Below, one piece after another: positions 7,021 to 14,832 of a stretch of DNA of 34,304 bases (within the stretch, counting starts at the first letter, position 1; each line of letters starts with the position of its first letter). The notes beneath the pieces are model-generated. The model ran no database searches. It had not been told where the DNA came from and worked only from the letters and a program-made list of their open reading frames with translations. The position numbers were made by a program, and so were the translations under genes. The stretch comes from JANXXV01 sp038230275. GTDB taxonomy: Bacteria; Acidobacteriota; Terriglobia; Bryobacterales; Bryobacteraceae. The stretch lies in contig JBBRNO010000061.1 of assembly GCA_038230275.1 (NCBI GenBank), positions 1 to 34,304 on the forward strand, written 5' to 3'.

Positions 7021-8376
7021 ATGTTCCTCGCATTGATGCTATTGGCTGGTGCCGTGGATTGGGTGCCGGTGCGCTGGCATACCACCGATCCGAAATCGTT
7101 GGATCTCGTGAAGGGCACCGTCATCAATTGCCTGTTGCTGGAACACGCGCAATGGTCACCGCAGTTTGCCAAGGCGGCCGCGGAGATTGGCGTCGCGACG
7201 TTAGGCGTAGTGCGGCCGGACACAAGCTCGGTGGACGGTGCGATCGATGCCAAATTGGACGGCGTTGTGCTGGAAGGCGATTTCGACACCTTAGTCGCGC
7301 AGCGAATTCGAGCACGCCTGGCCGATTCCCGCTTGGCAGTAGTGGAGCTTCCCATGCGCTCCCGGATGCGCTTGGATTCCAGCGATTCGGTGATCGGCAC
7401 GTTTCAAGGGGTTTGGCCCGGCATCCGGGTTGAAGTGGATGGCGCTGCAAAGGCGGCGCCCAGCGGCGCTCCATGGATCGATACGAACATGGGCTTTCTT
7501 CGGTTCGTGCGGGCGTCGAGCCCGTCCATGATCTGGATTGCGAATCTTCCGCCGGAGAAGACCGTCATCAAGGCAGAGCGGTATTTGCAGGTGATTTGCG
7601 ACGCGGCGGTAGTGGGCGCACGTTGGGTGGTGGCTCTGGACGGCGATTTGTCGAAGCGTCTGTTCGCCGGAGAGCCCGGGGCGATGGAGGATTGGAAACG
7701 GATCACGCGCCAGTTGGCGTTCTTTGAATCCCATCCCGAATGGCGAAAGTTGCAACCGGCCGGGCAGTTTGCACTGGTGCAGGATGTGGGCAGCGGCGGT
7801 CTGCTGTCGGGCGGCATTTTAGACATGATCGCGGTGAAACACACTCCGGTCAGAGCAGTACCAGCCAGGAAGTTGACCGGCGCTTCCATGGAAGGCTCGA
7901 AGATGGCGGTGAACGTGGACCCGGGGTCGTTGTCTGACGAACAGAAAGAGGTGTTGAAGCGATTCACCCGCGGGGGCGGGACCCTGCTGACGGCGCCGCC
8001 GGGATGGCAATTCCCCACCCCCAAGCCGGGCCAGATTACGCTGGGGAACGAAGATGTGAAGGTACTGGATGAAATTTGGAAAGAGATGAACACCATGACG
8101 GGACGCCGGAATCTGGGCGCACGGCTGTTCAATGTGTCCAGCATGCTCTCGAATCTAATGCAGAGTTCGGACGGGAAAAGCACCGTCCTGCAACTGGTGA
8201 ATTATTCGGATTTTCCGGCCGAAGCAGTGACCGTTCACGTGCTGGGTAAATTTCACAGCGCCCGGCTCTATTCGCCGGACAGTCCGCCTCAAACCATTCC
8301 CGTTTATGACAACGACGAAGGGACTGGAATCGACATCGATAAGATCGCCGTCTCCGCGACGCTGGTCCTGGAATAG
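7021..8376 (+). CDS. Secreted protein of unknown function, end of polyamine operon
   Basis: Hypothetical protein of 451 residues that I do not recognise with confidence. It begins with a short signal-like segment (MFLALMLLAGAVDW). The layout recalls glycoside-hydrolase-like proteins: an N-terminal alternating alpha/beta region, a segment near 230-320 ending in RFTRGGGTLLTAPPGW that resembles the GATase-like domain of some beta-galactosidase relatives, and a beta-rich C-terminus (VLQLVNYSDFPAEAVTVHVLG). I see no clear catalytic Glu or Asp motif. It lies 9 bp after potD with no terminator between, so it is probably in the polyamine transcript. No Shine-Dalgarno sequence is seen. The coding call is good, but the functional hint is weak. 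Confidence 0.75.
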   Translation: MFLALMLLAGAVDWVPVRWHTTDPKSLDLVKGTVINCLLLEHAQWSPQFAKAAAEIGVATLGVVRPDTSSVDGAIDAKLDGVVLEGDFDTLVAQRIRARLADSRLAVVELPMRSRMRLDSSDSVIGTFQGVWPGIRVEVDGAAKAAPSGAPWIDTNMGFLRFVRASSPSMIWIANLPPEKTVIKAERYLQVICDAAVVGARWVVALDGDLSKRLFAGEPGAMEDWKRITRQLAFFESHPEWRKLQPAGQFALVQDVGSGGLLSGGILDMIAVKHTPVRAVPARKLTGASMEGSKMAVNVDPGSLSDEQKEVLKRFTRGGGTLLTAPPGWQFPTPKPGQITLGNEDVKVLDEIWKEMNTMTGRRNLGARLFNVSSMLSNLMQSSDGKSTVLQLVNYSDFPAEAVTVHVLGKFHSARLYSPDSPPQTIPVYDNDEGTGIDIDKIAVSATLVLE

Positions 8377-8390
8377 CTCGAGTTGAGCTT

Positions 8391-8413
8391 CGCGATCCCA
8401 ATCGCGTTACATT
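8391..8413 (+). terminator. Possible terminator of the polyamine operon
   Basis: A perfect 6-bp stem (CGCGAT at 8391-8396, ATCGCG at 8401-8406) with a CCCA loop lies 14 bp after the preceding stop codon. It is followed by TTACATTT, a weak U tract, so termination may be partial. It is the only such structure between the polyamine genes and the M13 peptidases. Confidence 0.35.
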
Positions 8414-8450
8414 TGTAAGAACAAGGCGTCTAACACCACCGTGAGGTTCT

Positions 8451-10460
8451 GTGCCTAAAATTAGCCTGCTGGTTCCCTTAGTCTTTCTTGCGCTGCCGCT
8501 TGCAGCGCAGTCTATGAAGTCTGGTTTCGACGTCAATGCGATCGATAAGAAAACCGATCCCTGCGTTGACTTTTACCAATACGCCTGCGGGAACTGGCTG
8601 ACGAACAACCCGATGCCGGCCGATCAATCCACTTGGGGCCGGTTCAGTGAATTACACGAACGGAACCAGCGGATCTTGAAGGATATTCTGGAAACCAGCG
8701 CCGCCAAAACCACACGCTCAGGGCCTGAGGTGAAACTTGGCGATTACTACGGCGCCTGTATGGACGAACGCGGAATTAATGCCAAGGGGACGGCTCCGCT
8801 GAAGCCGGAACTGGACCGAATTAATGGTCTGAGCGATAAAGCCGGCTTGGCGGAAGAAGTGGCTCGGCTGCAACGGCTGGGCGTCAATGCACTATTTCAT
8901 ACGGAATCGGCGCAAGATCTGCGGAAGGCGTCGGAAGTGATTGCGGAAGTGGATCAGGGAGGCCTTGGGCTTCCGGAGCGAGACTACTACTTAAAGACCG
9001 ATGCAAAATCGGTGGAGACGCGCAAAGCGTATGTCACGCACGTACAGCGGATCTTCGAGTTGCTTGGCGATTCCGCTGATGTGGCGTCCAGAAAAGCAGC
9101 CGCGGTGATGACGATTGAGACCGCGCTGGCTAAGGGTTCAATGGATTTGGTGACGCGACGGGACCCGGAGAAGCTGTATCACCGGATGAGCACTGCGGAC
9201 GTTGCGGCGCTGGCCCCGTCCTTTGGGTTCGCCAAGTTCCTGGTGGCGGTGGGGCTGCCGCCAGTGCAGAGCCTGAACGTCACCGTCCCCGATTTTTTTA
9301 AGACGATGGAAGCGCAGATCAAAGGTGTCAGTCTGGACGATTGGAAGACTTATCTAACTTGGCACTACGTTCACGCCTCCGCAACGTTTCTCCCCGACGC
9401 CTTCGTCAATGAGAACTTTGCTTTTTACGGCAAACACTTGACCGGAGCCAAGGAGTTGCGCGCACGCTGGAAGCGCTGCGTGGGCGCCGTTGACGGCGAT
9501 TTGGGCGAAGCTCTCGGTCAGAAGTATGTGGATATGACGTTCGGTAAAGAAGGGAAAGAACGGACATTGAAGATGGTACACGCCATTGAGAAGGCGATGC
9601 GGAAAGACATCACCGACATTACCTGGATGACTCCAACGACCAAGAAAAAGGCCTTCGAGAAGCTGCACGCGGTGGCGGACAAGATTGGCTATCCGGACCA
9701 GTGGCGCGATTACGGCAAGCTGACCATCCAGCCCGGCGATGCGCTTGGCAATTCCACGCGCGCGAACGTGTTTGAGTTCGAAAGGCAATTGGCGAAGATC
9801 GGCAAGCCGGTGGATAAGAAGGAATGGCAGATGACGCCGCCGACGGTCAACGCGTATTACGATCCGCAGATGAACAACATCAATTTCCCGGCGGGCATCC
9901 TGCAGCCGCCTTTTTACGACAACAAGCTGGACGATGCGGTTAACTATGGAGGCATCGGTGCGGTAATTGGCCACGAGCTAACGCATGGGTTTGACGATCA
10001 AGGCCGGCAGTTCGATGCCAAAGGCGATCTGGTGGACTGGTGGACCGAGGCCGACGGGAAAGAGTTTGAGAAGCGGGCCGGCTGCATTGAGAAGGAGTAT
10101 GGTAACTTCGTGGTCTCCGGCGATTTGAAGCTGAACGGAAAGTTGACGGAAGGCGAAAACGTTGCCGATAATGGCGGTCTGCGTCTGGCGCATATGGCGC
10201 TGATGGACGTCTTGGGCGGCAAGAAGCCGGGAAAGATCGAGGGACTGACGGCGGACCAGCGGTTCTTCCTGGGCTTCGCACAGGTCTGGTGTACTAACAT
10301 GCGAGACGAGGCAATGCGGCTGCGGGCGCAAACCGATCCGCATTCCTTGCCGCAATACCGGGTCAACGGCACCGTATCCAACATGCCGGAGTTTCAAAGT
10401 GCGTTCTCGTGCAAGATTGGCCAGCCGATGGTGCGGGAAAATGCTTGCCGTGTTTGGTAA
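8451..10460 (+). CDS. Secreted M13 (neprilysin/PepO-like) metallopeptidase, first copy
   Basis: Zinc endopeptidase of family M13, 669 residues, expected to cleave peptides outside the cytoplasm. A signal peptide (KISLLVPLVFLALPLAAQS) is followed by the M13 N-terminal domain (DPCVDFYQYACGNWL) and the catalytic domain. Zinc ligands are H508 and H512 in HELTHGFDDQG and E569 in GENVADNGG. The substrate motif NAYYDPQMNNINFPAG and the C-terminal VRENACRVW are typical. The start is a GTG at 8451 with GAGG at 8443-8446. An almost colinear paralogue follows 20 bp downstream, so this is a tandem duplication. Substrates are unknown; it may serve peptide nutrition or envelope turnover. Confidence 0.93.
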   Translation: MPKISLLVPLVFLALPLAAQSMKSGFDVNAIDKKTDPCVDFYQYACGNWLTNNPMPADQSTWGRFSELHERNQRILKDILETSAAKTTRSGPEVKLGDYYGACMDERGINAKGTAPLKPELDRINGLSDKAGLAEEVARLQRLGVNALFHTESAQDLRKASEVIAEVDQGGLGLPERDYYLKTDAKSVETRKAYVTHVQRIFELLGDSADVASRKAAAVMTIETALAKGSMDLVTRRDPEKLYHRMSTADVAALAPSFGFAKFLVAVGLPPVQSLNVTVPDFFKTMEAQIKGVSLDDWKTYLTWHYVHASATFLPDAFVNENFAFYGKHLTGAKELRARWKRCVGAVDGDLGEALGQKYVDMTFGKEGKERTLKMVHAIEKAMRKDITDITWMTPTTKKKAFEKLHAVADKIGYPDQWRDYGKLTIQPGDALGNSTRANVFEFERQLAKIGKPVDKKEWQMTPPTVNAYYDPQMNNINFPAGILQPPFYDNKLDDAVNYGGIGAVIGHELTHGFDDQGRQFDAKGDLVDWWTEADGKEFEKRAGCIEKEYGNFVVSGDLKLNGKLTEGENVADNGGLRLAHMALMDVLGGKKPGKIEGLTADQRFFLGFAQVWCTNMRDEAMRLRAQTDPHSLPQYRVNGTVSNMPEFQSAFSCKIGQPMVRENACRVW

Positions 10461-10480
10461 TTCGAATGAAAGGGGCCTTT

Positions 10481-12484
10481 GTGAAAATTTGGATCGTGTC
10501 TTTACTGGTGGCGCTACCGTGCCTTGCCCAGACCTCGCTTAAGCCGGGTTTCGATGTGAATGCCATGGATACCCGCGTGAATCCTTGCGAAGATTTTTAT
10601 AAGTATGCTTGCGGAAATTGGATTGCCGCGAATCCGGTCCCTGCCGATCAATCTGTATGGGGCCGGTTTAGCGTGTTGGCCGAACGCAATCGGACCATTC
10701 TGAAAGACATTCTGGAGACGAGTACGGCGAAGACTACGCGTACGCCGGTGGAGCAGAAGATTGGCGATTACTATGCCGCGTGTATGGATGAACGGGGGAT
10801 TGAAGCCAAGGGCATCGGGCCGTTGAAACCGGAGTTGGCGCGGATCACAGCAATCGCCGACAAGACCGCGATAGCCGAGGAGGTGGTCCGGCTTCATAAG
10901 GTCGGAGCTCGCGTGCTATTTTCATTTGGCTCGGGACAGGACGCAAAGAATTCTTCGGAAGTGATTGCGCAGGCCGCGCAGGGCGGCTTGAGTCTGCCGG
11001 ATCGCGATTATTACTTGCGCGAAGACGCGAAGTCCGTGGAATTGCGGAAGCAATATGTGGCCCACGTGCAGAAGATGCTGGAGCTGATGGGGCACCCGAC
11101 CGAACAGGCATCGGCCGAGGCGAGGGCAGTGATGGCGATTGAGACGGCGCTGGCCAAGGGGTCGCTCGATCGGGTATCGCTTCGCGATCCGAAGAAGCGC
11201 TACAACCGAATCAACGTGGCGGATTTCACCGCACTGACGCCTTCGTTCCAGATGACGAAGTATCTGGCGGGGATTGGCGCGCCGCCGATGGCATCGTTGA
11301 ACGTCATCACGACTCAGTTTTTCACCATGCTGGACGCCACCATCCAAGCGGCCAGTTTGGACGATTTAAAAACTTACATGATGTGGCATTACCTGACGGT
11401 GTCGGTGAGTATGATGCCGGCGGCGTTTGTGGATGAGAATTTCCAGTTCTTTGGAAAAACTTTGACCGGAACGCAGGAGATGCGGGCGCGCTGGAAACGT
11501 TGCGTGGAAGCGGTGGATGGCGATCTGGGGGAAGCCCTGGGACAGAAATATGTGGAGCTGACCTTTGGAACCGAGGGGAAGGAACGGACATTAAAGATGG
11601 TGCACGCGCTGGAAGCGGCAATGGAGAAGGACATCAACGCTTTGGCGTGGATGACTCCGGTCACCAAGAAGAAAGCGTTGGAGAAGTTGCATACGGTAGC
11701 GAATAAGATCGGGTATCCGGAAAAGTGGAAGAATTACAGCGATATGGCAATTCGAAAAGACGACGCTTTAGGGAATTCGCTTCGCGCTAATGAGTGGCAG
11801 CGGAAAGAAAGTCTGGCGAAGATTGGCAAGCCTGTGGATTACCAGGAGTGGTTTATGAGCCCGCCCACGGTGAACGCTTATTACAATCCGGCGCAAAACA
11901 ATATCAATTTCCCCGCCGGTATTTTGCAGCCGCCGTTTTACGACAACAAGCTGGACGATGCGGTGAACTTCGGCGCCATTGGCGCTGTGATTGGCCATGA
12001 GCTGACGCACGGATTTGACGATCAGGGCCGGCAGTATGATCCCAAGGGGAATCTGTCGGACTGGTGGACTGAGGAAGACGCCAAGGAGTTCAAAGAGCGG
12101 GCTTCGTGCGTGGACCGTCAGTACAGCGGCTATACCGCCGTTGGCGATTTGAAGGTGAATGGCAAGTTGACCCTGGGCGAAAATGTGGCGGATAACGGGG
12201 GTTTGCGGATCGCGTATATGGCCTTTATGGATACACTGGCGAACAAGACTTTACCGAAGGTGGACGGCTTTACACCGGAGCAGCGGCTGTTTCTGGGATG
12301 GGGACAGATTTGGTGCATTAATAGCAAAGACGAGGCGTCCCGGCTCCGCGCGTTGACCGATCCGCACTCACCGGGGCGCTATCGCGTGAATGGGACGGTC
12401 TCGAACATGCCGGAGTTTCAGAAGGCATTCTCATGCACCCAGGGGCAGCCAATGGTACGCGAGAACGCCTGCCGGGTTTGGTGA
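10481..12484 (+). CDS. Secreted M13 (neprilysin/PepO-like) metallopeptidase, second copy
   Basis: Second M13 zinc endopeptidase, 667 residues from the preferred GTG at 10481. AAAGGGG at 10468-10474 sits 6 nt upstream of that GTG, and the sister gene also starts with GTG. The ATG at 10466 would overlap this ribosome binding site, and the frame is open back to 10409 inside the previous gene. The signal peptide is WIVSLLVALPCLAQ. The catalytic HELTH motif begins at H506 and the third ligand lies in GENVADNGG. By eye roughly two thirds of residues match the first copy, with identical active-site blocks and the same VRENACRVW end. Differences concentrate in the helical N-terminal domain, which could alter substrate size or selectivity. 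Confidence 0.93.
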   Translation: MKIWIVSLLVALPCLAQTSLKPGFDVNAMDTRVNPCEDFYKYACGNWIAANPVPADQSVWGRFSVLAERNRTILKDILETSTAKTTRTPVEQKIGDYYAACMDERGIEAKGIGPLKPELARITAIADKTAIAEEVVRLHKVGARVLFSFGSGQDAKNSSEVIAQAAQGGLSLPDRDYYLREDAKSVELRKQYVAHVQKMLELMGHPTEQASAEARAVMAIETALAKGSLDRVSLRDPKKRYNRINVADFTALTPSFQMTKYLAGIGAPPMASLNVITTQFFTMLDATIQAASLDDLKTYMMWHYLTVSVSMMPAAFVDENFQFFGKTLTGTQEMRARWKRCVEAVDGDLGEALGQKYVELTFGTEGKERTLKMVHALEAAMEKDINALAWMTPVTKKKALEKLHTVANKIGYPEKWKNYSDMAIRKDDALGNSLRANEWQRKESLAKIGKPVDYQEWFMSPPTVNAYYNPAQNNINFPAGILQPPFYDNKLDDAVNFGAIGAVIGHELTHGFDDQGRQYDPKGNLSDWWTEEDAKEFKERASCVDRQYSGYTAVGDLKVNGKLTLGENVADNGGLRIAYMAFMDTLANKTLPKVDGFTPEQRLFLGWGQIWCINSKDEASRLRALTDPHSPGRYRVNGTVSNMPEFQKAFSCTQGQPMVRENACRVW

Positions 12485-12630
12485 GGTTAAGCTCCCCCGC
12501 CTATGCGCGTATGGAAGTCCACATATACGGAACCCAACACGAAGCGGCGCGATCATTGTTGCAACATACGCTTCCGGCTGTCCTGGGACAAGGCGGCACT
12601 CAACCTTTACCTGAGTTATCCGGCATACGA

Positions 12631-12660
12631 TTGAGCATCGGCCATTGGAAAGGCTATAGA
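12631..12660 (+). promoter_or_regulatory. Candidate promoter of the PhoD-like gene
   Basis: TTGAGC (12631-12636), an 18-bp spacer and TATAGA (12655-12660) form a sigma70-like promoter ending 11 nt before the ATG at 12672. The expected 5' UTR is only a few nucleotides and no Shine-Dalgarno sequence is present. The rest of the 187-bp gap after the M13 genes holds no clear terminator. A short open frame there (ATG at 12511) overlaps this promoter and is not supported. Confidence 0.45.
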
Positions 12661-12671
12661 GTGGACTTCAA

Positions 12672-14273
12672 ATGCCTATTGATTTGATCTCAGCCTCCAG
12701 GCGGGAGTTCCTCACCACCATGCTCAGTGGAAGCGGCGTACTGCTTGCCGCCCAGCAGAACTGGCATCGGGGCGTGGTGCGGCATCTGCTGCCCGCCGTC
12801 AGCCACGACCGGTTATTACTCAAGACAAGTTTCGATGTTCCCCAGTCCGCGGCCCCTGTACTCCGTGCAGGCAGCCGGCGCGCGGCCGGCGTTCGGATGG
12901 ACACGGCAGGCGAATTCTACTCCTTCGACATCGCAGACCTTGAACCGGAGCGCACCTATCAGTTGGAGTTGCTGGATTTTCGCGGCAAGCCGTTGTGTGA
13001 TCCCTGGCCGATCACAAGTTTCCCCAATAATGACGCACAGCCGAAGCGCTTCCGCCTGCTCGCCTACACCTGCGCGGGCGGGCACCCGGCGACCAGAAAT
13101 CCTGATACCGGCGGTCCTTACTGGGTGTCGATCGAAGCCCGGCGAAAGATGCTGGCGACCGGGCTTTCCTATAAACCGGACGCGATGATCGCAATCGGCG
13201 ACCACGTCTACTGGGACCTGCGGTCGCCGAAAGGCTCAATCAATCTGGGGGATTCGCCGGTTGCGCGCCAGCTGGTTGGTCAGTTTGACCGCGCCCAACC
13301 TGCTTTGGGTACGGAGAACGAACGCAAGTTGAAACTGGTGGTGAGTCCGCAGGTCTGCGATCTCTATGGAACGCTGTTCCGCTCCACCCCCGTTTTCTTT
13401 GTGCAGGACGATCACGATTACTTCGAGAACGATGAAGCTACGGAACAAATTGTGACCTTCCCGCCAGACGATTTCATGCTGCGGATGGCCCGCGCTACCC
13501 AGCGGCTTTACTATCCGGAGTTTCTGCCGGATGCGAACCGTCCGCTCGGTTTGCCCAGTGCCGGCGCGCCGGACCGTGCACCTGGGGTAGCGGAATCTTT
13601 TGGAACGCTTCGCTATGGCAAGCTTCTTGAAATCATGATGTACGATTGCCGCCGCCATATCACGTTGACCGGACCAGCCGCTGGCTTTGTCCCCGACACC
13701 GTGGAAGCATGGCTGATGCGGCGAATGGCAGCGCAGGAAACAATGCACGTCGTCAATTTGCCATCGACGCCGATTGGCTGGAGCGCCGGAAAATGGGGCG
13801 AATGGTATCCCGACCTGCTGCAACCGGACGGCAAGCTGGGCCTGGCTCAGCCGAAATATTGGTGGCAGCAAGGGTGGAAATCCCAACATGACCGTTTGCT
13901 ATTGGCTGCCTCGGCGATGCAACGAATACCGCTCTTTCTCAGTGGCGATCTGCACGCGCTCGGCGAAGGTAAGATTCAGCGCTACGGCCAGTTGGACTTC
14001 CGCCGGAATCCGGTTGTCAGCGTGTTGACAGGTTCCATCGGCACCGGGCCAAAAGGCTGGCCTTCCGCTGCGCGCGGCACTCCGCCCCAGCCGCCGTCCG
14101 GACTTGAAATCGAGGAAGGGCTGAAGCCGCTGGAAAAGAACGGTTTCTCCATCATCGATTTCACCGAGGATCGGGTCGACGGCCAGTTCTTTAGTTGGAA
14201 GATGGATGAACCTGAGGAACGGTTGGACAACCTGAAACCGTTCTATCGCTTTACCGCGGCGCGCCGGACCTGA
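12672..14273 (+). CDS. Tat-exported PhoD-like metallophosphatase
   Basis: PhoD-like phosphatase or phosphodiesterase, 533 residues, expected outside the cytoplasm. The N-terminus carries a twin-arginine signal (SRREFL, R10-R11) and a hydrophobic stretch ending near LLAAQQ. An N-terminal beta-sandwich (about 45-130) precedes the metallophosphoesterase core. Metal-binding motifs are IGDHVYWD (D177, H178), VQDDHDYFEND (D246, D247, H248) and LSGDLHALG (D426, H428). The family includes alkaline phosphatases and phosphodiesterases, so the substrate is uncertain. No pho-type regulator is nearby and I see no PHO box. The stop is 2 bp from the stop of the convergent DinB-type gene, with no terminator between. 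Confidence 0.85.
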   Translation: MPIDLISASRREFLTTMLSGSGVLLAAQQNWHRGVVRHLLPAVSHDRLLLKTSFDVPQSAAPVLRAGSRRAAGVRMDTAGEFYSFDIADLEPERTYQLELLDFRGKPLCDPWPITSFPNNDAQPKRFRLLAYTCAGGHPATRNPDTGGPYWVSIEARRKMLATGLSYKPDAMIAIGDHVYWDLRSPKGSINLGDSPVARQLVGQFDRAQPALGTENERKLKLVVSPQVCDLYGTLFRSTPVFFVQDDHDYFENDEATEQIVTFPPDDFMLRMARATQRLYYPEFLPDANRPLGLPSAGAPDRAPGVAESFGTLRYGKLLEIMMYDCRRHITLTGPAAGFVPDTVEAWLMRRMAAQETMHVVNLPSTPIGWSAGKWGEWYPDLLQPDGKLGLAQPKYWWQQGWKSQHDRLLLAASAMQRIPLFLSGDLHALGEGKIQRYGQLDFRRNPVVSVLTGSIGTGPKGWPSAARGTPPQPPSGLEIEEGLKPLEKNGFSIIDFTEDRVDGQFFSWKMDEPEERLDNLKPFYRFTAARRT

Positions 14274-14275
14274 CT

Positions 14276-14773
14276 CTAATAGTTGTAGAGCATCGGAGGC
14301 TCTTTGCCGATTAGCCGGATATAGGTGTAGAGCTGGCCGCGGTGGTGCCAGTGTTCGTCGTAGGCAAACGTGAAGAATTGCCAGCCTGGAAACGTGCCGA
14401 ATGGCGATTCTACCTGATCCGCCAGCTGCTCTTCGGTGACCACGGCAAATGCTTCGTCCGCGGCTTTGTGGCATTCGATGGCGAATTGTTGAGCAGCTGC
14501 GGTGGTTGTCAGTGCCGCCAGACTGGCGACGGCTTCCGGCTTTTCAGGGATGCTGGCGTTTTCTTTCTCGTCCGAAACGCGCCCGTCGCGAACGCCTTCC
14601 GCCAGGCTCCGCTCGATTCCGTAAATATGCAGAATGAGTTCGCGAACGGAACGCATGCCGGGTTGCGGGCGGAAGTCAAGATCGGAATCGCTGAACGATC
14701 CGATCAGTTTCAGCGTCACCCCGTGAACCATCTGGAAATAGCCGCGCTGGCCGGTGATCATCTGTTTGAACAT
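14276..14773 (-). CDS. DinB-fold family protein
   Basis: DinB/YfiT-like four-helix-bundle protein, 165 residues. Proteins of this fold bind a divalent metal through three histidines and often act as thiol transferases or have no known function. Candidate ligands are the His in LILHIYGIE (near residue 49) and the His residues in YDEHWHHRGQLYTYIRLIG near the C-terminus. The start is clear: an AAGGAG ribosome binding site lies 5-6 nt before the ATG. Two palindromes lie upstream and could be operators. The neighbouring WYL regulator, a plausible former regulator, is broken. Confidence 0.85.
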   Translation of the reverse strand: MFKQMITGQRGYFQMVHGVTLKLIGSFSDSDLDFRPQPGMRSVRELILHIYGIERSLAEGVRDGRVSDEKENASIPEKPEAVASLAALTTTAAAQQFAIECHKAADEAFAVVTEEQLADQVESPFGTFPGWQFFTFAYDEHWHHRGQLYTYIRLIGKEPPMLYNY

Positions 14774-14785
14774 GGGTTGCTCCTT

Positions 14786-14800
14786 TGAACTATGAGTTCA
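14786..14800 (-). promoter_or_regulatory. Operator-like palindrome upstream of the DinB-type gene
   Basis: Perfect inverted repeat TGAACT-N3-AGTTCA directly upstream of the ribosome binding site. A -10-like TACACT (minus strand, 14805-14800) adjoins it, so a bound protein could block initiation. No regulator is assigned. Confidence 0.35.
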
Positions 14801-14816
14801 GTGTAGAACGGAGTTG

Positions 14817-14832
14817 TGACAGCGTTATGTCA
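14817..14832. promoter_or_regulatory. Second operator-like palindrome TGACA-N6-TGTCA
   Basis: Five-base perfect arms (14817-14821 and 14828-14832) lie about 45 bp upstream of the DinB-type start and overlap the 3' end of the WYL relic. Length and symmetry fit a dimeric regulator site, but arms this short can occur by chance. Confidence 0.25.

Noticed and set aside
12433..12687. ORF of 84 residues spanning the gap before the PhoD-like gene
   Set aside because: It starts inside the second M13 gene and runs across the likely promoter. Codon use is unlike the neighbours.
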